Assembly (NCBI GenBank): GCA_036244855.1
Contig: BQKZ01004580.1
Coordinates: 3,103 to 20,415, forward strand
DNA from: Temnopleurus reevesii
Taxonomy: Eukaryota; Echinodermata; Echinoidea; Temnopleuroida; Temnopleuridae
Length of the DNA: 17,313 nucleotides
Reading direction: 5' to 3'
Below, in pieces: positions 10,501-17,256 of the stretch. The position numbers and the translations under genes were made by a program. The number at the start of each line of letters is the position of its first letter. The first letter of the stretch is position 1. The notes beneath the pieces were generated by a model. The model saw nothing but the letters and a program-made list of their open reading frames with translations. It was not told the origin of the DNA and did no database searches.

Positions 10501-12574
10501 TCAAAGGCAAAACAAAAAATAATTTGGATGCCCTCAACCGACCAACTATCTAAAATTGGCACAACCTGAACTACTTTTTTTTATTTTTACCTTACACTGA
10601 AATTGAAATATTAAAGTAAAATTATATATAAACATGTGAAATATGACCTAAAATGTTATTTACTGGCTCTTTGGCTTTTCATCCCATTTTAAGCCTTATT
10701 TTCCTCATGAATTGTTTTAAGTGTTTGAAAAATACATTTTTTTCCTTAAATTTCTGAACAACAGAGGTTTTTTTTTTCAAATGGCATTGGAATACATCTA
10801 AACAATTATTTTGGCCTAATGATCTCATGAGCCTAGTATTCCAGCTCAATTGGTGAGTGAAGAAGCTCAACTTAACATCTTACAATATCATATTTTTAGC
10901 ATGCAAAAGTAGTTCACTCCCTATATAAAGGAGATCCTTTCAGAAAAAACGAACCTGAGAGCTGACATGGCTTCCTGGAGCTGTCTCCTTGTCATCTCTG
11001 CCTCATTCAGGGAAGCTTGGCTCCTGGAGAGCTCCATGCTGGTGATACGGAGCTCGCTCTCCACCTCCTTAGCAGACTCCTCCAATGCTAGCCTCTCCTC
11101 CTCCAAAAACTGCTTGTTCTCATGGAACTGCTTTTCTAATGTCTTTAGGGCACAACAACAAAAAAAGAATTGTAATTCATATAATCTATTTATTAAAGGC
11201 ACGATTAAAAAAAAAAGTATTTCATTATTTTACCTTAATTCATTAAAATAAAATATCACCACTGAAGAAGAATAATAATAAGAATAAGAAGAAAAAGAAG
11301 AAGCAGAAGAAGAACAAGAACAAGAACAAGAACAAGAAGAAGAAAAAGAAGAAATAGAAGAAAAAGAAGAAGAACAAGAAGAAGAAGAAGAAGAAGAAGA
11401 AGAAGAAGAAGATGATGATGATGATAATGAAGAAGAAGAAGAAAGAAAAAAGTGAAGAACAAGAAGAACAAGAACAGGAAAAGAACAGGAAAAGAACAAG
11501 AACAAGAAAAAATAAGAACAAAGAATGAGAATCACCAACCTTCAGCTGTGCCTTGGTTTGGATGAGATCTGCTTCAGCGCTTCTGCAGGTTTGGAGTTCA
11601 AGCTCCAGTTGGGATATCCTAGTGCTCTGATCCTCTTTGATCTTCTTGGTGTCCTCGAGTTCAGCTTCTACAGAGTACAGCTTTGCTTTCGTGGAGTTCA
11701 GATCTACACCCAGAGACAACTTCTCTGTTGAAAGACTACTCCAAGATAAGAGAGAAAAGTTGGTGTAAATTTCATTAATGCTCATCCGACCTTTTAACGG
11801 CTTTAATAACTTATACTAATTTGGTAATCTATTTCATCTGCTGGGTAAAAATATGAATTTTTAAATTTTAGATAAATGATTGTTAATTTATATGAAGCTT
11901 TCACAAATTTCTTTCTAAAAGTGCCATTTGAAAAAAAAAAAATATATATATATAGAAAAATGAATGTTGATATATATATTTAGTAAATGTTAGACACTCT
12001 CCATCACAATATTTTGTTTTGGAATGAATGACGTGAAATAAGCAGTTATCAGTGTGAATATGCAAAACTTTTGGGTGCAACACAAATGCATGTCGGGATA
12101 AGGCAAGAATTATTTCAAAACATATGCCAATGTATATATTGAATTATATGCCAATGTCTTTCTTTACCAAGAAATCGATTTTTGTACTTGTTTGGCTTTG
12201 CATTTATGTGTCCACTGTATTAATTTAAAACCATTTACCCATCAATTATTAATTTGATCTAAAAAGATGGATGAAAATCAAAGAATAATTCATGACTATA
12301 TAATTTTTCCCCCCAAACCTGAGCTGGGACATACCTCTGACATTGTTTGCGAAGCTGATCATATTCAGCCTGTAATGTCTTGTGCTGCTCTGTCTGTAAC
12401 AAGATGGCTGCCTCCTGGTTCTGCTGTTCTAAGAAATGAGCCACCTCCTTCTCCTCCAGCATAGTACACTTAGTGACTATATCTTTCAGCTCTTTTTCTT
12501 TTTCAAAAATATCTGGGAATATAGAAGATAAAGAAGAAATCCAAAGGATTTTTAAACCTACATATCAAGTGCAA

Positions 12575-12605
<31 letters not shown>

Positions 12606-15600
12606 GGCAGGTACGTGTTTTTGCTCCTAGGTTTACTCAAGAAAAGAGGTTTAAGAATTTCAGTTTGGACCAGCATTATATAAATACAATACCAACAAAA
12701 CCAAATTTTAAACCTTCATTTGCTCACTGCCCTGCAATTATGAATTTTCTTTTAAAATAACTTAGCACATGTTATTCATTTATTGATTCGATCATTCTTT
12801 TCAAGGAATTATGTGAGCACTCATTTTCTGATTATAACAAAAACGAGCCCATGTTTAGGTGTACATAGTTGGTTGGCTGATGAAACCTTGTATCTCAAAA
12901 ACGAGAAATGTTCAATGTTCATAAACGGTACACAAACACTCAGTCTTTTCAAATTGAAGCCTGAAATTTACACAGGACAAAGTGCATCACCAATGGTACA
13001 AGGTTCTTTAAAAACAAATTAAGTTTCATTAAAAAAAGTGAGATAGAAGGCTTTATCAGCATGACATGATTTTCACTCACCAGCCTCTTTTGCTGCCAGT
13101 CTTTCTAGCAATCCTTCTTTCATTGCAGTTTCTTCCCATAGCTCCTCCTCCATCTTGCATCTCATCTCCTCTGCCTCCTCCTTCATCCTCATCATCTCCT
13201 CCATCTTCTCATAATTCTCCTGTATCTTCCTCTCTTCATCCTCCATGTCATGTCTCCAAGACGCCTTCTCTTCCGTCAAGTTCGTCTTCTCTTCCTCCAG
13301 TGTTTTCATCTATAATCAGAGTTTGATATCAAAATTAAAAATTCAAAGCTATACATTTTCAAAAACTGCCCAGTTGAGATAGAGAAAAAGTTATCAAAGA
13401 TGGAAAATGTGACATGAGATGGGGGAAGGTAAGGGTCTTGTGCTAGATTAATACAGAATAGCAGAATGAAGAAAATATTGGGAAAAGGAGAAAAAGAAGA
13501 AAAAAATAAACAGTACAAGCTTAAATTATTATGAACTGCCATAAAGTAAACAAATAAATCAAGAAATGAATATAAGATATTAAAGGTATAGATTCGTAAT
13601 GACCAGGATGCAGAAAGTGATGTTAAACGAGCTGATGTATTCACAGGTTGCTTTACATGCCTAAATATATCTATGTAGGATATTAGGACTACATTTTTGC
13701 TCGTATTCTGTGTATTTTACGCCCAACAGGTCAATCCGCCATTGTTCGTACGGTGTGCTAAGTGCTTTAGAGCGGGGGAGTGTCGGCCTGAAATGGGCGG
13801 TGCGATCGGTGGTTGTTTTATTTTGCGATAATTAAGCCATTTCTAGGTCGATTTCATTCAAACAAACTATGAACATGCTCTAATTTACTATTGAAAAACT
13901 GCATTACGGTAATAATTTTACTGCAGCTCTCAAACTAGTTAAATATCTGAAGCGCCCTCCTCCCAAAACTGGTCTTTCACTTTAAGGAATAAATGGAAAA
14001 AAATAAGTAAAGAAATAAGTAATAATAAAAAAAAAAAAAAAGGATTGATAAATTAATCAAATTACTTTCCTACCTGTGATGCAACTCTTTCATGATTCTT
14101 GCATGTTCTCAAGAATAGGGATTTGACATCAGTGAAGAACTTCTTTGCAGCATCAAATTGTTTCTGTAACCACAACAAAATAAGTCATGTTTGAGACATA
14201 TTTCATGACAATTTAAAAATAAAATAACAATGTCTATGACACAAATATGGAAAAAGAACATTCGTTTAATCCCTTAAATAGTCGTTCAATGGTTGAGGAG
14301 GGGGGGGGGGGGATTCAACGTCCCGCAATGTTCGCCGTAATACATCTGTAACATAAAAAAGGCATCACCAGGATGTTTCATAAATCATAAAGTATCGCAG
14401 AACATTTGACACAAAATTTGTCACCCTAGGGCATTCAATTTGGAAATCATATCCACTTGAAAACAAAATTGTCAAGCCCAAGATGGTTCAAAATTAAGAT
14501 TTTGTGTACAAAACCAATGTAAATATGGTTCAAAATGGTTCAGCAACATAAATGTATTTCAATGAAAAAAGACCAAGAAATAAAAGGGTAAAAAACAGAA
14601 AGAAATTCACATGTTATGAAAAAAAAACAGATTCAAATTTTCTTTCAAGTAATATTGTAAGGAATGTTATCATGAACATTCAATGGTATCCTAGCACTAG
14701 TCCGAGGTTGCCCACTTAGATTGTTGTTCCTTTTGACACCAATTAGTGTGTTAGGAGCAACTGCTGGGTTATTAATTACCTACCTTCATTTTCATGGCTC
14801 TATCAATGGTATCCTAGCACTAGTCCGAGGTTGCCCGTCTGAGGTTGCAGGGCAGTTCTGCTTAGATTGTTTGACAACAATTAGAGTGTTAGGAGCAACT
14901 GCTGGGTTACTAATTACCTACCTCTATTTTCATGGCTCTATCAATGGTATACTAGCACTAGTCCGAGGTTGCCCGTCTGAGGTTGCAGGGCAGTTCTGCT
15001 TAGATTGTTGTTCTTTTTTACAACAATTAGAGTGTTAGGAGCAACTGCTGGGTTACTAATTACCTACCTCCATTTTCATGGCTCTATCAATGGTATACTA
15101 GCACTAGTCCGAGGTTGCCCGTCTGAAGTTGCAGGGCAGTTCTGCTTAGATTGTTGGTCCTTTTGAACAACAATTAGTGTGTTGGGAGCAACTGTTGTGT
15201 TACTAATTACCTACCTCCATTTTCATGGCTCTATCTACAGTATCCTGCAGCTGTATGAAAGCATCAAGTTGAGTCTCTAACTCAGCGACTCTCTTCTGAC
15301 TCCGAGAATAATGTCTCTCGTAATCCTCCTTCTTGTACTTGGCTTCCAGCTCAGAAACCTTTGGAAAGAACAATTAGAGAGAGAGAGACATCATGCGAAA
15401 ACTGAGATCAATGACGTGTGAAAATGATTCATAATGCTTGATAACAGGCTAGACAGTTGCATTTGGAAAGTACTTCCAGAAATATAATCTTAGAATAATA
15501 ATTTAGAAACAGATTAATAATAGTAATAGTGCAGATTTATAAACCGACTAATCATGGCTAAATGATTGCTCAAAGCGCTTCTGATATCATTACCTGGTCA

Positions 15601-17191
15601 CTGGATGGCAATTTAAGCCGAACGTCAAGGGAGCTATATAGGCGCCCACACCATTAGAAAATATGTCACTGTCTCCTACCGGTCCCTAATCACACCTGGG
15701 TAGGGTGCAACTTTGTGGATGAATTTCTTGCTGAAGGAATTTGGTTCTTAACTTTTACTACTTAGCATATGAATGATAATCAAATGAAAAACTAAATATC
15801 TTTCTATATACCTGTTGCTGATGTTGTGTATAAGCTCTACAGAGATCCTCCTGTAAGTCTCCTATCTGGTGTTTGTAATCTCTCTTCATCTTCTCATTAT
15901 CGGTCTTCATCTTAGACAACATATGGCGTTTCTATAAGTGCAAGAGAGAAAAAGAAAATGGGAGAGAGAGAAAAAAACGACACAGAGTTGAAAACAGCAC
16001 ATTTCAAAGAGATAAATCAATACGGTACTCTGTGTGGTCTAGCGCTTATGACACTAGTCTATTTGTCTAGACTAAGGTTGCAGGACAGTTCTGCTTAGAT
16101 TGTTGTTCTTTTTGACAGCACTTGTGTGTGTTACTCTCTTGTTGGAGATAAAAATCAATAAATTCCCCCATCAAATGACTCATTGTTACATATCACAGGT
16201 TCTGAAATCAGTCTTATTCATATCATATCTAAAAATGAAAAAATTGAAAATATTCAGGTCATACTTCTAAAAATTACAGACATATGAACTCTGATATCAT
16301 GATGCTATGTGAGACATACCTCAGCAAGGGCTGCATCTAATTGGCCTATCTGCATCATCTGGTCTCCAACTTGGCACATCAGGTCCTCAATCTCCTTGTC
16401 AGCAGATGCCTGGAGTAAAACAGAGTTTAATTACAGGTTACATACATGTAAATGTTAAAGAGCTTGGGAGCTTTCACACCGCTATGGTGAACATGAGTTC
16501 ATAATCGGACAAGCAATGTTTTGCGTACTTTAAAAAGCTTGTGGTCCTAAAAACTCAACGTATTCCAACCGTATCTTTTACTACTTAAAATCATTCATCG
16601 GGGTTATACATTTGATTGAAGCACCATGATCATGTGTTTCGCCAAGTTGTTCCCAAGATATGGCTGATTGTAAGAATGATGAAAACATATTCTTGGATAC
16701 TCAATCAATCTACAGAAAGATGATTCTCCTACAGGTCTTTAAGGCTTTCCCTGCTTGGAGAAACACTACCCATACAAAAGACCATACCTAATTACAGAGG
16801 TGTAATTTCCACGGTTCAAAATTGATCTTATATTCATTCTTTTTTGTGTGTCTTTAATGAACCTTGATGTGATTCCAAATGAAATAAATCTCTATGCATC
16901 AGAGGCATTCCTATACCATCCATCTACTTCAAAATATTCTCTTACATATTTCATTAAGAGGGACCTACCCTTCCCATTCGCTTCAACTGCACCATCCTAT
17001 CCTCATTTATTACCACCTCATCTTCCTTTTCTTGCATCTGCCTTCTAGCCGCAGTCAGGTTTTCTTCTGCCTGGGCCTTCTGGGAGCGTAGCATGTTGAT
17101 TTCAGTTCTCAGGAGCTGGTTACTAATGGCCGCCGTCTGGACGTGGCTCACCAGCTTCGAAGAGTCCAGAGAGTTGGGGCTTGAACTGAAC
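4510..17191 (-). CDS. SPAG5: SPAG5/astrin-like coiled-coil gene, 16 exons, 5' end missing
   Basis: Sixteen exons bounded by AG and GT on the minus strand join without a single phase conflict: 2740 coding nt, giving one split-codon base, 912 codons and a stop. The product is almost all heptad-rich Lys/Glu/Leu/Gln helix, broken once by a Pro/Arg/Gly-rich linker (residues ~543-660). Compared with human astrin as I recall it, the linker keeps a VSVLRAV-like and a SAF--V motif. The C-terminal part keeps LKEEVATLTSSL, an FQS, LESNW, KLDQLI and an IP/L--L tail in the same order. Astrin (about 1190 residues in human) works with SKAP/KNSTRN at kinetochores and spindle microtubules to stabilise chromosome attachment. 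The N-terminal disordered part of that family would lie beyond the right edge. The exon model is very sure. The family name is inference from remembered sequence; other large centrosomal coiled-coil proteins are the alternative. Confidence 0.78.
4594..5177 (-). other. intron 15, 584 nt
   Basis: AT-rich. An imperfect repeated phrase of the type CTTTATAGTAGACTCTGAGG / CTCTTTATAGTGAGTTTCAA occurs near 4750 and 4848. Nothing else seen. Confidence 0.55.
5178..5258 (-). CDS. SPAG5: SPAG5-like exon E15, residues 859-885
   Basis: 81 nt, phase 0 at both ends, acceptor ttttccttcag, donor GTAAGA. Encodes MKVLESNWKKAEAEVCKLDQ followed by LIGYCKK. LE-N---(A/S)--E--KLD--I is the pattern recalled from the last astrin helix. 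The leading ATG is internal, as in E6. Confidence 0.87.
5259..5926 (-). other. intron 14, 668 nt
   Basis: No coding or repeat feature recognised. A slightly GC-richer stretch at about 5540-5670 (CTCCCTGGGGAGCTTCC, palindromic) is present. Confidence 0.55.
5927..6001 (-). CDS. SPAG5: SPAG5-like exon E14, residues 834-858
   Basis: 75 nt, phase 0 at both ends, acceptor ccgacttag, donor GTGAGA. Encodes LERVRMKFMKRQEDYEVFQS and KAGKQ. The spacing of LR/VR, F and FQS matches the astrin C-terminal helix as recalled (KLRVMF ... KFQS). Found by splice signals and phase; too short for a conventional ORF call. Confidence 0.85.
6271..6410 (-). repeat. two partial copies of E13 3' end and donor in intron 13
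   Basis: Plus-strand block 6336-6410 (AACCTACCTATTTCCTCAGG, then TGAAGATTTTCTTTTAGTAG, CTTGCCCATACTTTC) is a close copy of the E13 donor end at 6507-6560. A shorter copy (GGAGCTTGCCCAGACTTTCA) lies at about 6279-6300. Both are followed by CTCATCATGATAATG. The longer copy reads MGKLLKENLHL and then ends in a TAG just before its GTAGGT donor. Confidence 0.85.
6415..6487 (+). mobile_element. short LINE/SINE 3' tail in intron 13
   Basis: AATCGCATTGAGCACTC ... GCATGTGCTATATAAATTGC followed by ATTATTATCATTAT resembles the '-gcgctatataaat-(ATT)n' 3' end shared by many invertebrate LINE/SINE elements. It sits between E13 and its downstream copies. Confidence 0.45.
6513..6695 (-). CDS. SPAG5: SPAG5-like exon E13, residues 773-833
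   Basis: 183 nt, phase 0 at both ends, acceptor atttaccttcag, donor GTAGGT. Begins TLKEEVATLTSSLQLVTRE, which resembles the LREEVTHLTRSL segment I recall near the astrin C-terminus. A Ser/Ala/Gly-rich break (QEASASSGDGES) follows, then helix resumes as KLLKENLHLKKE. The 3' part of the exon and its donor are copied twice downstream at 6271-6410. Confidence 0.9.
6724..7005 (+). mobile_element. 3' fragment of a non-LTR retrotransposon (reverse-transcriptase C-terminus)
   Basis: Plus-strand frame ending at 6900 encodes KRFSVTASKLWNSIPFAIRA followed by FKKHLKTYLF and a stop. This is the hallmark C-terminal end of CR1/L2/Jockey-type LINE reverse transcriptases (R-FS--A--LWN-LP--IR ... FK--LKTYLF). 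It is followed by a short 3' UTR with AAAGCACTATGG, AGCGCTATAGAAATAA and a degenerate ATT tail near 6985-7000. It is heavily 5'-truncated and inserted antisense in intron 12, about 30 nt upstream of the E13 acceptor. Family assignment beyond LINE is uncertain. Confidence 0.75.
7073..7160. repeat. CT-rich low-complexity tract in intron 12
   Basis: (TC)n core at about 7080-7100 surrounded by pyrimidine-rich sequence; CT-rich blocks continue to about 7340. On the transcript strand this is GA-rich. Confidence 0.8.
7411..7645 (-). CDS. SPAG5: SPAG5-like exon E12, residues 694-772
   Basis: 235 nt: one base plus 78 codons. Acceptor atgactacag, donor GTAAAG. Encodes coiled coil of the second segment (LLRDQLEESLSHTHQLQQSL ... 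QRIENMATNLARFSDQKAKIE). Phase agrees with E11 and E13. Confidence 0.9.
7841..8090. repeat. CAT/CAC trinucleotide repeat in intron 11
   Basis: About 250 bp of CATCAT/CACCAC/CATAAT triplets, ending 25 nt from the E11 donor. On the transcript strand it reads GAT/GGT. The His-rich and Met/Val-rich frames it opens on the two strands are products of the repeat, not genes. Confidence 0.95.
8116..8570 (-). CDS. SPAG5: SPAG5-like exon E11, residues 543-693, linker between coiled coils
   Basis: 455 nt, the largest exon: 151 codons plus AT, which joins T of E12 to make Ile. Acceptor ttgataatag, donor GTAAGC. Residues ~543-580 are basic and Pro-rich (RRGHRPSHRSKHQKQ). There follow VSVLRAVDHIQTPGKESN, a Gly/Gln-rich stretch with ASAFQAVRPIG, and a new helix LADQVLSLKMMFGRMC...LRKEVARLQQD. 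The same order of motifs (SIL-AV, SAF--V, LAE---...C...LQ--I) is what I recall for the human astrin linker. The exon is more GC-rich than its surroundings. Reading past the donor gives Met then TAA at once. Confidence 0.9.
8571..9352 (-). other. intron 10, 782 nt
   Basis: Two overlapping plus-strand frames are open at 8539-8904 and 8700-8963 but match nothing I recognise; the block starting AAAGGGGAACCCACCTC at 8589 could be the edge of a repeat. The hairpin pair lies at 9214-9271. Confidence 0.5.
9214..9271. repeat. two adjacent perfect hairpins in intron 10
   Basis: ATTGAAAA-tcat-TTTTCAAT (9214-9233) and TTGCAGTTGAT-ttgtg-ATCAACTGCAA (9245-9271, 11-bp stem). The area also has GCGATTGATCATAATG and GTTGATCAGAATGTG (9124-9160), so it may be part of a MITE-like element. 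Confidence 0.55.
9353..9521 (-). CDS. SPAG5: SPAG5-like exon E10, residues 486-542
   Basis: 169 nt: one base plus 56 codons. Acceptor ccctgtctaacag, consensus donor GTAAGT. Encodes EQTESLQSELDHTKAQAHW and, after DASQAIADLYQG, a less coiled Ser/Met/Pro segment (TSAIASMPHSEADV) that leads into the linker of E11. Three upstream partial copies of this exon exist (tops at 9775, 10092 and 10340). Only this copy has the complete 3' part and the strong donor. Confidence 0.88.
9522..10860 (-). repeat. tandem array of E10 5'-end plus acceptor units in intron 9
   Basis: Three copies of the first ~100-nt of E10 with acceptor (ends at 9775, 10092 and 10340) precede the real exon. They are separated by shared intron sequence containing GAGCCTAGTATTTCAGCTCA and CCGACTATAAGAGAGA. 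The marker GCATCACTGATCTGTG (ATCACTAATC in copy 2) recurs at 254-, 317- and 248-nt spacing. A remnant of the spacer (GAGCCTAGTATTCCAGCTCA) survives at about 10828-10850. All three exon copies keep the E10 reading frame up to DASQ. Confidence 0.9.
10955..11142 (-). CDS. SPAG5: SPAG5-like exon E9, residues 424-485 plus split codon
   Basis: 188 nt: 62 codons plus AG, which joins T of E10 to make Ser. Acceptor tgccctaaag, weak donor GTTCGT. Encodes TLEKQFHENKQFLEEERLAL and further Glu/Leu/Ser coil ending QLQEAMSAL. The intron that follows (1433 nt) is the longest in the window and carries the E10 copy array. Confidence 0.88.
11263..11527. repeat. GAA/GAACAA microsatellite in intron 8
   Basis: About 265 bp of AAGAAG with AAGAAC hexamer blocks and a short GATGAT stretch. 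On the transcript strand it is a TTC-rich polypyrimidine tract beginning about 13 nt after the E8 donor. It fills most of the 397-nt intron 8. Confidence 0.95.
11540..11735 (-). CDS. SPAG5: SPAG5-like exon E8, residues 358-423
   Basis: 196 nt: one base completes Ser, then 65 codons (LSTEKLSLGVDLNSTKAKLY ... TKAQLK). Acceptor cttggagtag. The donor GTTGGT departs from consensus at +3 and is followed almost at once by a long TTC-rich microsatellite on the transcript strand. If intron 8 is not removed the frame stays open for about 99 more codons of Phe/Leu/Ile/Ser-rich sequence. Confidence 0.88.
11736..12334 (-). other. intron 7, 599 nt
   Basis: AT-rich with an A-run and short TA repeat at about 11931-11955. 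No element recognised. Confidence 0.6.
12335..12512 (-). CDS. SPAG5: SPAG5-like exon E7, residues 299-357 plus split codon
   Basis: 178 nt: two bases finish the Asp codon, 58 codons follow, and AG is left for a Ser codon completed by E8. Acceptor tatattcccag, donor GTATGT. Encodes coiled coil (LEEKEVAHFLEQQNQEAAIL) ending DQLRKQCQ. Phases agree on both sides. Confidence 0.88.
12513..13080 (-). other. intron 6, 568 nt
   Basis: Contains the T25 run. Plus-strand frames across 12473-13022 are not supported by any recognisable domain and overlap E7; treated as chance. Confidence 0.55.
12575..12599. repeat. T25 homopolymer in intron 6
   Basis: Run of 25 T on the plus strand (poly-A on the transcript strand), 63 nt from the E7 acceptor. 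It could be the tail of a retroposon but no body is recognised. Confidence 0.9.
13081..13309 (-). CDS. SPAG5: SPAG5-like exon E6, residues 223-298 plus split codon
   Basis: 229 nt: 76 codons plus one base (G) that joins AT of E7 to make Asp. Acceptor tgattatag, donor GTGAGTG. Very rich in Glu, Met and Lys (MEEMMRMKEEAEEMRCKMEE), a long single helix or coiled coil. The first codon is ATG, which makes the exon look like a gene start, but it is phase 0 with E5 and sits right at an acceptor, so it is internal. Confidence 0.9.
13310..14073 (-). other. intron 5, 764 nt, with a CpG-rich block
   Basis: About 13720-13980 is richer in G, C and CpG than neighbouring introns (GGGCGGTGCGATCGGTGGTT, CCGCCATTGTTCGTACGG). 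It may be an unrecognised interspersed repeat. The rest is AT-rich and featureless, with an A-run at 14027-14041 close to the E5 donor. Confidence 0.5.
14074..14163 (-). CDS. SPAG5: SPAG5-like exon E5, residues 193-222
   Basis: 90 nt, phase 0 at both ends, acceptor gtggttacag, donor GTAGGA. Encodes KQFDAAKKFFTDVKSLF and LRTCKNHERVASQ, a helical segment with more aromatic residues than its neighbours. It may correspond to the LL-DAQTQL region of human astrin, but this match is weak. Confidence 0.85.
14300..14312. repeat. G13 homopolymer in intron 4
   Basis: Run of 13 G on the plus strand in an otherwise AT-rich intron; flanked by CpG-containing sequence (ATTCAACGTCCCGCAATGTTC). Confidence 0.9.
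14681..15214 (-). repeat. tandem array of E4 3'-end plus donor units (about 4 x 123-146 bp)
   Basis: Units begin with CAATGGTAT at 14681, 14804, 14942 and 15088. Each has the core CTAGCACTAGTCCGAGGTTG, then TTCTGCTTAGATTGTT, then GGAGCAACTG, then a copy of the E4 3' end with donor (plus-strand TTACCTACCTCCATTTTCAT). The last unit runs into the real E4 at 15215. Thus three extra near-perfect GTAGGTAATT donors lie within intron 4. A possible acceptor (AATCTAAGCAG) occurs upstream of each decoy, but the 74-nt segment it would define has an in-frame stop when read in phase 0. Confidence 0.9.
15215..15358 (-). CDS. SPAG5: SPAG5-like exon E4, residues 145-192
   Basis: 144 nt, phase 0 at both ends, acceptor ctttccaaag, donor GTAGGTAATTAG. 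Encodes 48 coiled-coil residues (VSELEAKYKKEDYERHY... to VDRAMKME). The last ~40 nt and the donor are repeated three more times downstream in the transcript (14681-15087), so this donor competes with near-identical copies. I chose this copy because only it is joined to the full exon and acceptor. Confidence 0.87.
15497..15745 (-). mobile_element. interspersed repeat, LINE/SINE-like, minus orientation, intron 3
   Basis: Reading the minus strand, the block ends in AAGCGC...TATAAATCTGCACTATT then a TTATTA tail. It contains a typical 'AGGAATT..AGCAAGAAATTCATCC' and 'CCACA..GTTGCACCC' body. The plus strand shows AATAATAGTAATAGTGCAG and CTCAAAGCGCTTCTG. Common organisation of short retroposons in marine invertebrates; I cannot name the family. 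Confidence 0.4.
15812..15931 (-). CDS. SPAG5: SPAG5-like exon E3, residues 105-144
   Basis: 120 nt, phase 0 at both ends, acceptor cacttatag, donor GTATAT. Encodes 40 charged residues including MKTDNEKMKRDYKHQIGD and ending in QHQQQ. Continues the heptad-rich coil without proline. Confidence 0.85.
16035..16134 (+). mobile_element. SINE-like block shared with the intron 4 array
   Basis: GTGGTCTAGCGCTTATGACA resembles a tRNA A-box region and AAGGTTGCAGGACAGTTC a weak B-box region, as in tRNA-derived SINEs. The part from CACTAGTC (16052) to GTGTGTTAC (16134) is clearly homologous to each unit of the array at 14681-15214 (GCAGGGCAGTTCTGCTTAGA, TTGTTGTTC). The homology is clear; the SINE reading is tentative. 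Confidence 0.4.
16320..16409 (-). CDS. SPAG5: SPAG5-like exon E2, residues 75-104
   Basis: 90 nt, phase 0 at both ends, acceptor ttttactccag, donor GTATGT. Encodes 30 residues of coiled coil (ASADKEIEDLMCQVGDQ...). No stop in frame and phases match E1 and E3. It is too short to show as a stand-alone ORF with a start codon. Confidence 0.85.
16410..16968 (-). other. intron 1 of the window, 559 nt
   Basis: Lies between E2 acceptor and E1 donor. No repeat or coding block recognised. Confidence 0.7.
16969..17191 (-). CDS. SPAG5: SPAG5-like exon E1 (first exon in window), residues 1-74
   Basis: 223 nt with acceptor ttccaacag at the high end and donor GTAGGT at the low end. One base completes a codon from upstream, then 74 codons follow. 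It starts with a Ser-rich stretch (FSSSPNSLDSSK) and becomes coiled coil from LVSHVQTAAISNQLLRTE onward. The 122 nt upstream of the acceptor are also open in the same frame up to the window edge, so the exon may really be longer or the acceptor optional. A diverged copy of part of this exon lies just upstream (17257-17313). Confidence 0.8.
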
Positions 17192-17256
17192 CTGTTGGAA
17201 GATACAATGATATTGTGACTGGTTATTACCCAGGCTTTAGCAATATTACTATCGTT

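Noticed and set aside
11230..11538. Ser-, Leu- and Phe-rich minus-strand frames
   Set aside because: All three frames of the GAA/TTC microsatellite stay open; no gene signal beyond the end of E8.
13066..13326. Pro/Ser-rich plus-strand frame
   Set aside because: Antisense of the Glu/Lys-rich E6 exon.
14721..15038. 105-codon plus-strand frame with internal repeats
   Set aside because: It is the E4 border array read on the wrong strand; the repeated peptide reflects the tandem DNA unit.
14681..15234. Regularly spaced repeats resembling a CRISPR-type array
   Set aside because: Whole units are tandemly repeated with no unique spacers, in a spliced eukaryotic gene.
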